The position numbers were made by a program, and so were the translations under genes. Of a stretch of DNA of 64,000 bases, positions 1-10,712 are shown one piece after another. The stretch's first letter is position 1. Every line of letters begins with the position of its first letter. This stretch comes from Dyella thiooxydans. GTDB taxonomy: Bacteria > Pseudomonadota > Gammaproteobacteria > Xanthomonadales > Rhodanobacteraceae. The notes beneath the pieces were generated by a model, which had not been told where the DNA came from, ran no database searches, and saw nothing but the letters and a program-made list of their open reading frames with translations. The stretch is from the NCBI RefSeq assembly GCF_001641285.1, contig NZ_CP014841.1, positions 310,001 to 374,000 of the forward strand, written 5' to 3'.

Positions 1-1
1 C

Positions 2-1348
2 AGCCTGGCCGGTTCGCTGGACGACCTGCATGACCGCCTGCGCTACCTCTCGACCCACGATGCACTGACCGGCCTGCCGAACCGCGCGACCCTGGTCGAT
101 CGGCTGGAGCGCGCGCTGGACGGCGCCCGTGACGGCCGCGGTTACGTGGCCGTGCTGTACATCGACCTGGACGGCTTCAAGCACATCAACGAGTCGCTCG
201 GCCAGACCGCGGGCGACCAGGTGCTGTGCGCGGTGGCCGAGCGGCTGGCCACGCACCTGCGGTACGAGAGCGTGGGTCGCGTCGGCGGCGACGAGTTCGT
301 CGCCGTGCTCGAGCGCATGCGTTCGCAGGATTCGGCCCACCGCATCGTCGAGCGCCTGCTCGACGCCATGCAGCTGCCGCTGGTGGTCGGGGGGATCACG
401 CTTTGCGCCACGCCGAGCATCGGTGTCGCCCACTTTCCGCAGGACGGCGATTCCGCCGAGGCGCTGATCGCGCATGCGGACGTGGCGATGAGCGCGGCCA
501 AGCAGGCCGGCCGCAACGGCTACAGCATCTACGACACCAGCATGCGCCGGCGTGCCGAGCGGGCGCTGGCGATCCAGCGCGGGCTGCATGCGGCGATCGA
601 GGACGGCAGCCTGTCGCTGCACTACCAGTCCAAGCACGACAGCGCCACGGGGGCGATCGTCGGTGCCGAGGCGCTGGCACGCTGGACCCACCCGGAACTG
701 GGCGAGGTGCCGCCGATGGAGTTCATCGCGGTGGCCGAGCGCAGCGGCCAGATCGGTCGCATCGGCGAATGGGTGATCCGCGAGGCCTGCCGGCAGATCG
801 GTGCCTGGCGCGGCCAGGGGATGGCGCCGCTGCGTATCGCGATCAATCTCTCGCCGCTGCAGTTGAACCAGTCGGGGTTTGTGGACACGGCTGCGCGCAT
901 CGCGGCGGAGGCCGGGGTCGATCCGGCGCTGATCCTGTTCGAGGTGACCGAAAGCATCGCCATGGAGAACGCCGAACGCACCCGGCTGATGCTGCGGGAC
1001 TTCCGCGAGCGCGGCTTCGAGTTTGCCATCGACGACTTCGGTACCGGGTATTCCAGCCTGGCCTACCTGCAGAAGTTCCAGGTGCGCCAGCTGAAGATCG
1101 ACCGCTTCTTCGTGCAGGCGCTGGACGAGGGCGGGCCGGAGGCGCGCGCGATCATCGCGGCGATCATCGACCTGGCCCACACGCTGGCCATCGAGGTGGT
1201 CGCCGAAGGCGTGGAGACCCAGCTGCAGGCCAGCGTGCTGCGCACCCTCGGCTGCGACCAGCTGCAGGGCTACCACTTCTCCCGCCCGCTGCCGCCGGAG
1301 GAGTTCGAGCGGCACTGCCGCACGCTGATGGTGCTGGCGCTGGTCTGA
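2..1348 (+). CDS. GGDEF-EAL cyclic-di-GMP signalling protein (5' end outside window)
   Basis: The frame is open from the window edge, so this is the C-terminal 448 residues of a longer protein. A GGDEF diguanylate cyclase domain comes first, with THDALTGLPNR near residue 18 and an intact VGGDEF at about 94-99. An EAL phosphodiesterase domain follows, with AEAL near 223, DDFGTGYSSL near 344, KIDRFF shortly after and AEGVET near 403. All the main EAL metal and substrate motifs are present, so c-di-GMP hydrolysis is likely; the GGDEF half may make c-di-GMP or bind GTP as a regulator. Any N-terminal sensor domain cannot be seen. The next gene converges on it 36 bp away. Confidence 0.93.
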   Translation, partial: SLAGSLDDLHDRLRYLSTHDALTGLPNRATLVDRLERALDGARDGRGYVAVLYIDLDGFKHINESLGQTAGDQVLCAVAERLATHLRYESVGRVGGDEFVAVLERMRSQDSAHRIVERLLDAMQLPLVVGGITLCATPSIGVAHFPQDGDSAEALIAHADVAMSAAKQAGRNGYSIYDTSMRRRAERALAIQRGLHAAIEDGSLSLHYQSKHDSATGAIVGAEALARWTHPELGEVPPMEFIAVAERSGQIGRIGEWVIREACRQIGAWRGQGMAPLRIAINLSPLQLNQSGFVDTAARIAAEAGVDPALILFEVTESIAMENAERTRLMLRDFRERGFEFAIDDFGTGYSSLAYLQKFQVRQLKIDRFFVQALDEGGPEARAIIAAIIDLAHTLAIEVVAEGVETQLQASVLRTLGCDQLQGYHFSRPLPPEEFERHCRTLMVLALV

Positions 1349-1384
1349 CCCGGGGTGCCGGGGCAGGCGCTGCCGTCAAGGCAG

Positions 1385-2569
1385 TCAGTCGATGATCGCG
1401 TGCGGAACGAAGCGCGAGGTGTCCTGGGTGATCAGGCTGGTGTCCTCGCGGATGCCGATGCCGGCCGGTACGTCGGCGATGATCCAGCTGCCGATCAGCG
1501 GATAGTTGCCGTCGAAGCACGGTAGCGGGTGGTATTGCTGGATGATCGCGGCGGGGTGGTCGCCGTAGGGCCCGTCCGAGCGGATGCGCTCCCCGCCCGC
1601 CGTGACCATCTCGATGTTGGCGCCTTCGCGGGAGAACAGCGGCTTGCGTACCCATCCCGCCTGCGGCTGGAAGTCGGCCTCGACGAAGTGTGCCGGAAGC
1701 AGGTTCGGATGGCCGGGGTGCCGCTCCCAGAGCAGCGGCAGGATCGCCTTGTTGCTCAGGATCGCCTTCCAGGCGGGCTCCAGCAGTTGCATGGCGTGGC
1801 GTCGGAGATCCGGTCCGAAGCGATCTTCCATCATGAACTCGAGAGGGTAGAGCTTGAACAGGGTCTGGATCACCCGGTCGGTGGTGTCGGTGAACCATCC
1901 GTCCGCGCTCAGGCCGATATCCTCGATCGCGACGTAGGCGGTCGCGATGCCGACCTGGTGCGCGCAATCGCGCAGGTAGTCGACCGTGGCGCGATCCTCC
2001 ATCGAGTCTGCTACGGCGGAGAAATGCACCGGTGAGCCGATCAGGCGTCCCTTGGCCAGCGTGGCAAAGGCTTCGCACAGCAATTCCTGGATGCGGTTGT
2101 ACTGATCGGCATGCCGCGGCAGTACGCCGGCCTCGATCTGTTGTTCCAGCCACAGCCACTGGAAGTAGGCCGCTTCGTAGAGCGAGGTCGGCGTGTCGTA
2201 GTTCAACTCGTAGAGCTTGGCCGGACCGGTGCCGTCGTAGGCCAGGTCCATCCGTCCGTACAGGTGCGGATCGCGCTGCTGCCACGAACTGCGGATCCAG
2301 TCCCAGTAGGCCGGCGGGATCGCCAGGCGCGCAAGCAGTTCCTCGGAGCGCACGACTTCGTCCACCAGATCCATCGCCATGCCATGCAGGGCGAGGCTGG
2401 GGTCCTCGATGTCATCCTCGACCTGCCGCAGGTCGAGCGCGTAGTAGGCGCGCTCGTCCCAGTAGCGCTCGCCGTCGATGGTGTGGAACAGAAAGCCGAG
2501 GCGCTCGGCCTGGCTACGCCAGTCGGCGCGCTCGGCGATGGCGATGCGTCGCATGCCCTGGCGAGTCAT
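1385..2569 (-). CDS. ygiC: Glutathionylspermidine synthase-family ATP-grasp protein (YgiC)
   Basis: A 394-residue member of the glutathionylspermidine synthase preATP-grasp family, the C-N ligase half found in E. coli YgiC and YjfC. Family-typical stretches include DLAYDGTGPAKLYELNYDTP near residue 110, GSPVHFSA near 185 and GWVRKPLFSREGANI near 320. No amidase domain precedes it, so it is a synthetase-only form and the true substrate is unknown; polyamine or peptide amine ligation is the family-based guess. It is the last gene of a seven-gene minus-strand operon. Its ATG overlaps the stop of ygiB by 4 bp (ATGA), which suggests coupled translation. Confidence 0.88.
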   Translation of the reverse strand: MTRQGMRRIAIAERADWRSQAERLGFLFHTIDGERYWDERAYYALDLRQVEDDIEDPSLALHGMAMDLVDEVVRSEELLARLAIPPAYWDWIRSSWQQRDPHLYGRMDLAYDGTGPAKLYELNYDTPTSLYEAAYFQWLWLEQQIEAGVLPRHADQYNRIQELLCEAFATLAKGRLIGSPVHFSAVADSMEDRATVDYLRDCAHQVGIATAYVAIEDIGLSADGWFTDTTDRVIQTLFKLYPLEFMMEDRFGPDLRRHAMQLLEPAWKAILSNKAILPLLWERHPGHPNLLPAHFVEADFQPQAGWVRKPLFSREGANIEMVTAGGERIRSDGPYGDHPAAIIQQYHPLPCFDGNYPLIGSWIIADVPAGIGIREDTSLITQDTSRFVPHAIID

Positions 2570-3135
2570 CCGCCGAAGTGGAAGCCACCGAAGCGACCGC
2601 TCCGGCCGAACGAGCTGCGCACGGAGCTGGCCGAGCCGAAGCCGCGGCGAGAGACGGTCAGGGCGCGCGTCGGTGCGCTGGCCCTGCCGCGGGCCCCGCG
2701 CACCGCGCCGGTGTGCCGCGAGACCACGTCCCCCGCGGAGGTGAAGAACGTGCCGCTGCGGTCCCGGAAGAGCGGGGCACTGTGACCGTCGTATCCGTCA
2801 AGGACATTGCCTTTGTGCCGGTAGCCGACCAGGAAGCCGCCCATGCGCGGCCGGTAGTACGTCACGTGCCCCGACTGGCCGTCTGCCTGGCAGTCGCCGA
2901 ACTGTTCGTTGCACTGGTTGCCGTTGGTGAATCTCGGTGCGTAGAGCTGGCTCTGCGCGAGCGCCTGCTGGTAGGCCGCCTTGCAGTCGTCTGACGAGAT
3001 ATAGGTGGGGAGGGCGCGGCACTCGTCGACCGACTGCACGACGGCTCCGGTCGCCGGGCCGTGGCTGCAGCCGGAGAGCGTCGCGGGAAGCGCCGTGGCC
3101 ATGAGGGTCAGGCGCAGGTGCGCTGAGCGTTTCAT
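2566..3135 (-). CDS. ygiB: YgiB family (DUF1190) lipoprotein
   Basis: A 189-residue DUF1190/YgiB protein. The chosen ATG at 3135 has GAGGTG seven bases upstream; an in-frame ATG three codons earlier is less well placed. The N-terminus is a lipoprotein-type signal (MKRSAHLRLTLMATALPATL, then SGC with a following Ser-His), so it is probably exported and lipidated at the cysteine near residue 23. The body has regularly spaced cysteines and an aromatic, glycine-rich middle. The tail is rich in Ser, Arg, Phe and Gly and ends in GGFHFGG, typical of YgiB. It pairs with ygiC as in Enterobacteria. Function is unknown. Confidence 0.85.
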   Translation of the reverse strand: MKRSAHLRLTLMATALPATLSGCSHGPATGAVVQSVDECRALPTYISSDDCKAAYQQALAQSQLYAPRFTNGNQCNEQFGDCQADGQSGHVTYYRPRMGGFLVGYRHKGNVLDGYDGHSAPLFRDRSGTFFTSAGDVVSRHTGAVRGARGRASAPTRALTVSRRGFGSASSVRSSFGRSGRFGGFHFGG

Positions 3136-3145
3136 CGGCGGCACC

Positions 3146-3553
3146 TCACGGCGTCATCGACGCGGCGTTCAGCAACCCCACGGCGATCGAAATGCCCGCG
3201 GCGAGCACGCCTGCGGAGATCTTGTCCTCGGTGATCTGCCGGGAAATCCCCGGCACCACGGCACGTGCCAGCAGATAGGCGACGATCTGCACCAGGGCGG
3301 CGAGACCGCCCCAGACCGCCGCGTCCACGAGGCTGACTGCATGCGCGATGGCGGCCTGCAGAGGCAGCGCAATGCCGATCAGGGTGCCGGAGAACGCGAG
3401 CGAGGCGGCGGTGTTGCCCTGGCGGATCAGGGTGAAATCCCGGTGGGGCGTCACCAGCGCCACCACAACGACGGCAGCGATCAGCAGGGCGAGGCCGATG
3501 CCGAGGTAGGAGAAGAAGGCGATCAGGCTCGTTAGGGTGACGATGCTTTGCAT
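3146..3553 (-). CDS. yjfL: DUF350 membrane protein (YjfL)
   Basis: A 135-residue integral membrane protein of the DUF350/YjfL family. About four hydrophobic segments are visible, near residues 8-32, 48-66, 78-98 and 112-130. Family-typical NTAASLAFSGTLIGIALPL lies in the second segment and EDKISAGVLAAGISIAVGLL in the last. It lies 36 bp after yjfK and 10 bp before ygiB in the same operon. No catalytic residues are evident, and the role is unknown beyond association with PspA-like genes. Confidence 0.87.
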   Translation of the reverse strand: MQSIVTLTSLIAFFSYLGIGLALLIAAVVVVALVTPHRDFTLIRQGNTAASLAFSGTLIGIALPLQAAIAHAVSLVDAAVWGGLAALVQIVAYLLARAVVPGISRQITEDKISAGVLAAGISIAVGLLNAASMTP

Positions 3554-3589
3554 GGTGCGTCCTTGGGTTGGCTGTCCGGTGATCGGGGC

Positions 3590-4252
3590 TCAGGTGATGT
3601 CCAGATCGGCTTGCCCGATCTCGATACCTACCGCGTAGGTGATGCAGAACTGGTTCGGACCGGAGTCCTCCGCGTTGACCACCAGCAGCTCGTCGCGCTG
3701 CAGGTCGGCGACCGCGCGGCTGTAGACCACGGCGTAGTTGGTCAGGTCGCCGCTGCGACGGGGCGGCTGCTCGCGGAACAGCACCTCGTCGAAGGCCATC
3801 GGCGGGATCTGGTCGCCGGCATCGGCGCTGGTGACCCGATCCCAGTCGTGGCCGGCATAGTTGATCCGCTGCGCGCCCAGGTGTGCGCCGCCGGTCACCA
3901 GGCGCTGGAAGCTTTCGATGTTCGGAGGATTGACCGTCTCGTAGTAGGTGAACGCATGCATGGACTCGATCGAGTCGCCCACCGTCATCACCTGCAGGTA
4001 GGCGTCGTCTTCGAGATAGAAGCGGTGCATCACGTAGCCGTCGCCGAGTTCGATATGCCCGTAGCACTCGATGCCCTGGTCGCCATCCGGCAGCTCGGCG
4101 AGCATCGCCTGCGGGGCGAAGCGATACAGGGTGCGGTCGAACTGCACGCGGCCACCGATGCGCAATCCGAGCGGAAGCAGCGCTCGCGCCGTGCCGGGCA
4201 GTCCCTGGCCGGCACTTGGATCCGACGGTGGTCGACGATGGAACAGGCTCAC
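3590..4252 (-). CDS. yjfK: DUF2491 family protein (YjfK)
   Basis: A 220-residue YjfK/DUF2491 protein. I place the start at the GTG at 4252, which overlaps the upstream stop as GTGA; an in-frame ATG seven codons earlier would overlap the channel gene by 25 bp. Conserved-looking stretches include GYVMHRFYLEDDAYLQVMT, FTYYETVNPPN and FREQPPRR. The protein is soluble, with no signal peptide or membrane segment. It lies between the potassium-channel gene and yjfL. Molecular function is not known for the family. Confidence 0.83.
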   Translation of the reverse strand: MSLFHRRPPSDPSAGQGLPGTARALLPLGLRIGGRVQFDRTLYRFAPQAMLAELPDGDQGIECYGHIELGDGYVMHRFYLEDDAYLQVMTVGDSIESMHAFTYYETVNPPNIESFQRLVTGGAHLGAQRINYAGHDWDRVTSADAGDQIPPMAFDEVLFREQPPRRSGDLTNYAVVYSRAVADLQRDELLVVNAEDSGPNQFCITYAVGIEIGQADLDIT

Positions 4253-5298
4253 GCCATCGTGCCCTGCAGGCATGCCAGCTCGGTCGGATCGATGCGCTGC
4301 CGGGCCAGGTAATAGAGGATGTTGCCCTCGCGCACCGGCTGGTCGTCGGGCGGGTTGATCTGCACCGGCGCTACGTCGGACTCACGCATGCCCAGGAAAA
4401 GCGCCGATTGATCCTTGAAGCAGCGTGCGACCTGGCGCGCCGATGTGGCGATACCGGTTGGCATCGCCACGCTGAACTGGGTGGGGCCGGTAGCGGTGGA
4501 GAGCAGCTCCAGCGCGATGATCGAGCTGCCGGGGTCCTGCGCGGCCCGCGCGATCACCTCGGCGGACATCGGGCGGGTGCATTCCACCTGCGGGTAATGG
4601 GAGCGCACCAGCTGCAGCGCATCGGGTCCCTCGAAATGGGCGACGACATGGGCGTTCGGGGCATGTGCCATCACGGCCAGCACCGCGGCGAGGCTCTGGT
4701 CGTCGCTGGGGGTGTGGATGATGATCCGGTCGGCACCCTGCAGCGACGCGCGTGCATAGACCGGGCTGTCCGCATAGTTGCCCGCCGCGACGAAGCGCAT
4801 CTGTTCCGGGCGCGGGTTCTCGTCCAGTTCGCAGGCGACCAGCACCAGGCCCTCATCGTCCGTCGCGGTATCGGACAGCAGCAGGTCCACCAGTCGGTCC
4901 GAGGCGGCGCCTCGCCAACCGACCAGCACGGTGTGGCCGCGCATTTGTTCGTAAGTCATACGTCCCACCAGATGGCGTCGAAGGTAGCTCGCCAGCGATG
5001 CGCTGGTCTTGGCCAGCACGGCGGCAAAAAAGGCCACGGCGCCCGGCATCAGCAGGAAGGCGACGATCAGGCGTCCAGCGGTGGTCTGCGGCGACAGGTC
5101 GCCGTAGCCGATGGTCGTGGCCGTGGTCATGTAGTAGTAGGGAAAAGCCTGCGGCGCGACGAGCGCGGATTCGCCCGCCAGCACGAGCAGCGCCCAGGTC
5201 ACCCCCATGTGCACCAGCAGCGCCAGCAGCACGGCCAGCCAGCTTACCCGGCGGACGTGCCGGGCCAGCGCCCTGGTCAGGCGCCCGATAACCCACAT
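4249..5298 (-). CDS. Two-helix potassium channel with RCK-like cytoplasmic domain
   Basis: A 349-residue ion channel subunit. A first hydrophobic segment (about residues 18-42) and a second (about 80-100) flank a pore loop with the selectivity filter TTATTIGYGDLSP near residue 60. The remainder is a cytoplasmic TrkA-N/RCK-like region starting HTVLVGWRGAASDRL near residue 123. Its nucleotide-binding glycine motif is degenerate (GWRGAAS instead of GxGxxG), so ligand binding may differ. It lies 27 bp downstream of the PspA-like gene and overlaps yjfK, so the operon couples a cation channel with a membrane-stress protein. It resembles Kch-type channels but is not a clear orthologue. Confidence 0.88.
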   Translation of the reverse strand: MWVIGRLTRALARHVRRVSWLAVLLALLVHMGVTWALLVLAGESALVAPQAFPYYYMTTATTIGYGDLSPQTTAGRLIVAFLLMPGAVAFFAAVLAKTSASLASYLRRHLVGRMTYEQMRGHTVLVGWRGAASDRLVDLLLSDTATDDEGLVLVACELDENPRPEQMRFVAAGNYADSPVYARASLQGADRIIIHTPSDDQSLAAVLAVMAHAPNAHVVAHFEGPDALQLVRSHYPQVECTRPMSAEVIARAAQDPGSSIIALELLSTATGPTQFSVAMPTGIATSARQVARCFKDQSALFLGMRESDVAPVQINPPDDQPVREGNILYYLARQRIDPTELACLQGTMA

Positions 5299-5325
5299 GT
5301 GCTCCCCCTGTCTCCCCGTCCGGCG

Positions 5326-6057
5326 TCAGCTGCCCGCGGTCGACTTGGACTCGACCTTTACGCTTCCCTGTGTCCGCTCCTGCTTGAAGCGGGCGAGGAT
5401 CATTTCCGCACCGGTGCCGCCGCTGACGAGTCCGGCAGCTGCCAGTTTCCGCTCCAGTTCGGCATCGCCGGCGGAGGGATCGAGTTCCTCGCTGGCCTCG
5501 ATGCGCGCGGCGGCCTCGGCCTGTCGCTGCTTGATGCGTTCCAGCGAGTCGAGCGCCGAACCCATGCGGCTGTTGCTGCCGGCGGTGCGCGAGGCGATCG
5601 CCATCTGCGCGCGCTGCACGGACGCGGTGGCTTTCACTGTGTCGACCTGCGAGCGCAGCCCCTTCAGCTGGATCTCGGTCTTGCCGATCGTCGCCTTCAG
5701 CGTGGCGATCGACTGCTGCAGCCTGCGCAGGTTGCCTTCGTCGACCTTCTGCTCGGCCTCCAGCGGCGCGAGCTTCGCGGCGACCTCACGGGCGAGGGCC
5801 TCGTCGCCCTTGTCCAGCGAACCCTCGATGTAATGCGCGTACTCGGCCATCTTGCCGGTGCGGTCGTCCATCTTCTGCTGGGCCAGCTTGGCCTGGGCCA
5901 TCAGCTTGGCCAGGTCGTCCCGTGCCCGTTGGAGCTCGGTGCCGGTATCGCGGATCTCCTGCTCCAGGATGGTGATGGCGTTGGCGTCGACGATCTTCTG
6001 GCCGGTCTCGTGCGAGACGCCGCGCAGCAGGGTGAGAAGCTTGGTCAGCAGGCTCAT
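5326..6057 (-). CDS. yjfJ: PspA/IM30 family protein (YjfJ)
   Basis: A 243-residue PspA/IM30-family protein, almost wholly charged and helical after an amphipathic N-terminus (MSLLTKLLTLLRGVSHETG). Long coiled-coil heptads run from about residue 25 to 185. PspA proteins bind stressed membranes and oligomerise into scaffolds; that role is inferred from family. The C-terminus is a short linker plus a final helix ending in a Ser/Lys/Thr tail. Its start lies 8 bp after the yjfI stop. The YjfJ type lacks the usual pspF/pspBC partners, and none are found here. Confidence 0.87.
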   Translation of the reverse strand: MSLLTKLLTLLRGVSHETGQKIVDANAITILEQEIRDTGTELQRARDDLAKLMAQAKLAQQKMDDRTGKMAEYAHYIEGSLDKGDEALAREVAAKLAPLEAEQKVDEGNLRRLQQSIATLKATIGKTEIQLKGLRSQVDTVKATASVQRAQMAIASRTAGSNSRMGSALDSLERIKQRQAEAAARIEASEELDPSAGDAELERKLAAAGLVSGGTGAEMILARFKQERTQGSVKVESKSTAGS

Positions 6058-6065
6058 GGATGACC

Positions 6066-6485
6066 TCAGAGGAAGTGGGTCTTGAGGGTTTCGGCGGCGT
6101 CCAGGGTATTGAGCGCCAGGGCCTGAAGTTCCTCGTCCAGTTCGTCCATGCTCGCCTGGGTCGACAACTCGCCGAACACGATGTACGTGTCGCGACCGCC
6201 GATCTGGGTCAGGCCGAGGTTGGACAGCGGGTTGATCGGGTTGATACGCATGCAGGCATCGTTGAAGCCGGAGCGGTCCCGCACGAGTTCCGCGTCGACC
6301 AGCACGGTGGACACCGCGATCTGCGAGCTGGATGCGGCGACCTGCACCTGCATGTCGCCGTAGGCGTGCAGCGTGAGGTTGATGACCGGCTCGGCCTCGT
6401 CGATCAGTTCGACCGTGATGTCATTCGTGTCTGCATAGCGCTTGTCGAGCTGCCTGTGTAGCTCGCGCGTATCCCTGCCTGTCAT
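6066..6485 (-). CDS. yjfI: DUF2170 family protein (YjfI)
   Basis: A 139-residue DUF2170/YjfI protein, first gene of the yjf-ygi operon. The ATG at 6485 has GGAAG eight bases upstream and is preferred over an in-frame ATG ten codons earlier that has no ribosome-binding site. The protein is acidic and soluble, with family-like stretches PINPLSNLGLTQIGGRDTYI and FGELSTQASMDELDEELQAL. In E. coli the same gene precedes yjfJ, and the order is conserved here. Function is unknown. Confidence 0.85.
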   Translation of the reverse strand: MTGRDTRELHRQLDKRYADTNDITVELIDEAEPVINLTLHAYGDMQVQVAASSSQIAVSTVLVDAELVRDRSGFNDACMRINPINPLSNLGLTQIGGRDTYIVFGELSTQASMDELDEELQALALNTLDAAETLKTHFL

Positions 6486-6515
6486 GAACAGTGCTTCCCT
6501 GGACCGTGAACGCAA

Positions 6516-6745
6516 GTTTTTAGCAGATCACTGGCGAATGGGCCAGCGAGGGCGTTGGCGATAAAGGCACGCGGGGCTTCGACGGGTGTCCCGCCGGCTT
6601 GCAGGTCGGCCCCTCGTCCGTCTTGCCAAGGCTACGGCAGCCTCCCTAATCTCCGGCGGGTCATCAGGGACTGGGATGTGGCCATGCGGGTCGGGTTTTC
6701 CATGGAACGGGTGCGCTGCAGCCGGCAGTGCCGCGTGATGCACGG
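6516..6745. other. Intergenic stretch without a convincing gene
   Basis: This is the first half of the 470-bp gap between the yjfI start and the gcvP stop. No frame shows protein-like composition together with a ribosome-binding site. It should hold the promoter for the yjf operon on the minus strand, but I cannot name a convincing -35/-10 pair. Confidence 0.5.
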
Positions 6746-6883
6746 ATGACCCTCTCGCTCGATGTCGTGCAGGCGCTGGCGCCCAACCAGTTCCCCAACC
6801 TGTTGGCCACCGCGCTGCGTTGCGAGGATGTGCTGGACTGGGCCGCCGCGCAGGACATCAAGGCGGTGCGATCGTCGGGCTGA
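6746..6883 (+). CDS. Possible 45-residue protein or gene remnant
   Basis: A short ATG-to-TGA frame encodes 45 residues beginning MTLSLDVVQALAPNQFPNLL. The composition is protein-like (Leu/Ala/Asp rich, two balanced helices), unlike the Arg/Pro-rich shadow frames nearby. There is no good Shine-Dalgarno sequence and I recognise no family. It could be a small real gene or the surviving end of a decayed one. It converges on gcvP and ends just before that gene's terminator. Confidence 0.25.
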   Translation: MTLSLDVVQALAPNQFPNLLATALRCEDVLDWAAAQDIKAVRSSG

Positions 6884-6903
6884 GTGCGGTGAACGGGGCG
6901 TCG

Positions 6904-6930
6904 AAACGAAAAACCCGGCCGAAGCCGGGT
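6904..6930 (-). terminator. Rho-independent terminator of gcvP
   Basis: On the minus strand a 7-bp GC stem (ACCCGGC with a TTCG loop) is followed by TTTTTCGTTT, about 30 bp after the gcvP stop. Confidence 0.85.
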
Positions 6931-6958
6931 CTTTCGCATCGCACGGGAGTGCGACGGC

Positions 6959-9850
<2,892 letters not shown>

Positions 9851-9896
9851 GTCTGGGGCATCCGGGAATAGCGTGCCGTGCCGCACGCGGGGCGCC

Positions 9897-10080
9897 CCTC
9901 TGTCCTTTTGCCTGAGAGTTTGGAGGCAGCGATGGACTGCTGCCTTGTGCCCCTTCGGCGCCGGATTCAACCGGTCTCTCCAGAGTGTTTGCGCGCGGTG
10001 GTTACGGGGCCTGAGCGATTACGGGCGTTGCGCCTTCGGCAGCGACGTGGCCCTGGAAGGCCCGACGCTTCTCCCACCGT
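9897..10080 (-). promoter_or_regulatory. Tandem glycine riboswitch upstream of gcvP
   Basis: Read on the minus strand, the second aptamer (about 9986 to 9897) has the classic parts CTCTGGAGAGACC, GCCGAAGGGGCA and ACTCTCAGGCAAAAGGACAG. A first aptamer (about 10076 to 9990) shows GGGAGAAGCG, GCCGAAGGCGCAAC and TCGCTCAGGCCCCG. Two adjacent aptamers are the usual cooperative glycine arrangement, normally an ON switch for glycine cleavage genes. The 46 bp between it and the ATG hold a GGGGCGCCCC hairpin that could be the expression platform. Confidence 0.93.
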
Positions 10081-10095
10081 ACGTTTACCGCGGCG

Positions 10096-10124
10096 ATTAT
10101 ACAGGCCGCCCGGGTGGTGGTCAG
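10096..10124 (-). promoter_or_regulatory. Sigma-70 type promoter for the gcvP riboswitch transcript
   Basis: The minus strand reads CTGACC, a 17-bp spacer, then a perfect TATAAT. The predicted start is near 10089, just ahead of the first glycine aptamer. Confidence 0.75.
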
Positions 10125-10194
10125 CGGGTGGGGCACCCGGTCGCGGGGCCGATGGGGCCGGTTAAGCTGGGGTGGTTTCGACAAGAGGTTTCCC

Positions 10195-10605
10195 ATGATC
10201 CGGATCGGCGAGATCGACCACGTGGTGCTGCGCGTATGCGACCTGGACGCGATGCAGCGGTTCTACTGCGACGTGCTGGGCTGCCGCGAGGAGCGCCGGC
10301 AGGACGAGATCGGCCTGGTGCAGCTGCGCGCCGGGGCCTCGTTGATCGACCTGGTGAGCGTGGATGGGCGGATCGGCCGTCACGGCGGTGCGCCGCCCGG
10401 CGTGGAGGGTCACAACATGGACCACGTCTGCCTTCGCGTGGAGGACTACGACGAGGCGGCGATCCTGGCCCACCTGCGCGCCCACGGCGTGCGCATCGGC
10501 GACCTCGGCATGCGCTATGGCGCGAAAGGCGAAGGCCCATCGATCTACCTGTACGACCCGCAGGGCAACATGATTGAGCTGAAGGGCCCGCCCCATCCGG
10601 GCTGA
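10195..10605 (+). CDS. VOC (glyoxalase/bleomycin-resistance) superfamily protein
   Basis: A 136-residue single-domain VOC protein. The N-terminal module begins MIRIGEIDHVVLRVCDLDAM and the second begins near residue 79 with HNMDHVCLRVEDYD. The C-terminus has the typical IYLYDPQGNMIELK. Likely metal ligands are the histidines of IDHVVLR and MDHVCLR and the glutamate of IELK. The ATG at 10195 follows AAGAGG at good spacing. VOC enzymes include glyoxalase I, dioxygenases and resistance proteins; nothing nearby identifies the substrate. Transcription is divergent from gcvP. Confidence 0.85.
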   Translation: MIRIGEIDHVVLRVCDLDAMQRFYCDVLGCREERRQDEIGLVQLRAGASLIDLVSVDGRIGRHGGAPPGVEGHNMDHVCLRVEDYDEAAILAHLRAHGVRIGDLGMRYGAKGEGPSIYLYDPQGNMIELKGPPHPG

Positions 10606-10615
10606 TGTCCGCTCC

Positions 10616-10697
10616 TGCAGGAACCCGCTCCCGGGCGATGCTCTTCGCTCCGGTGCCCGATCAGAGCGAAGAGCATCGCCCGCAAGCGGGCTCCTAC
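10616..10697. repeat. REP-like palindromic repeat, copy 1
   Basis: An imperfect inverted repeat with arms CCCGCTCCCGGGCGATGCTC and GAGCATCGCCCGCAAGCGGG, ending in CTCCTAC. It shares its core (GGGCGATGC and GTAGGAGCCCGCT) with the copy at 22594. It fills the gap between two convergent genes (VOC and HAD). Confidence 0.85.
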
Positions 10698-10712
10698 CGA
10701 TCTGCCAGGGCC

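Noticed and set aside
4216-6063. Plus-strand frame of 615 codons opposite the channel and yjfJ
   Set aside because: No domain and no ribosome-binding site; both minus-strand genes are clear.
9851-9970. N-terminal extension of gcvP by 40 codons
   Set aside because: Would be translated from the riboswitch aptamer; the ATG at 9850 starts the family sequence.
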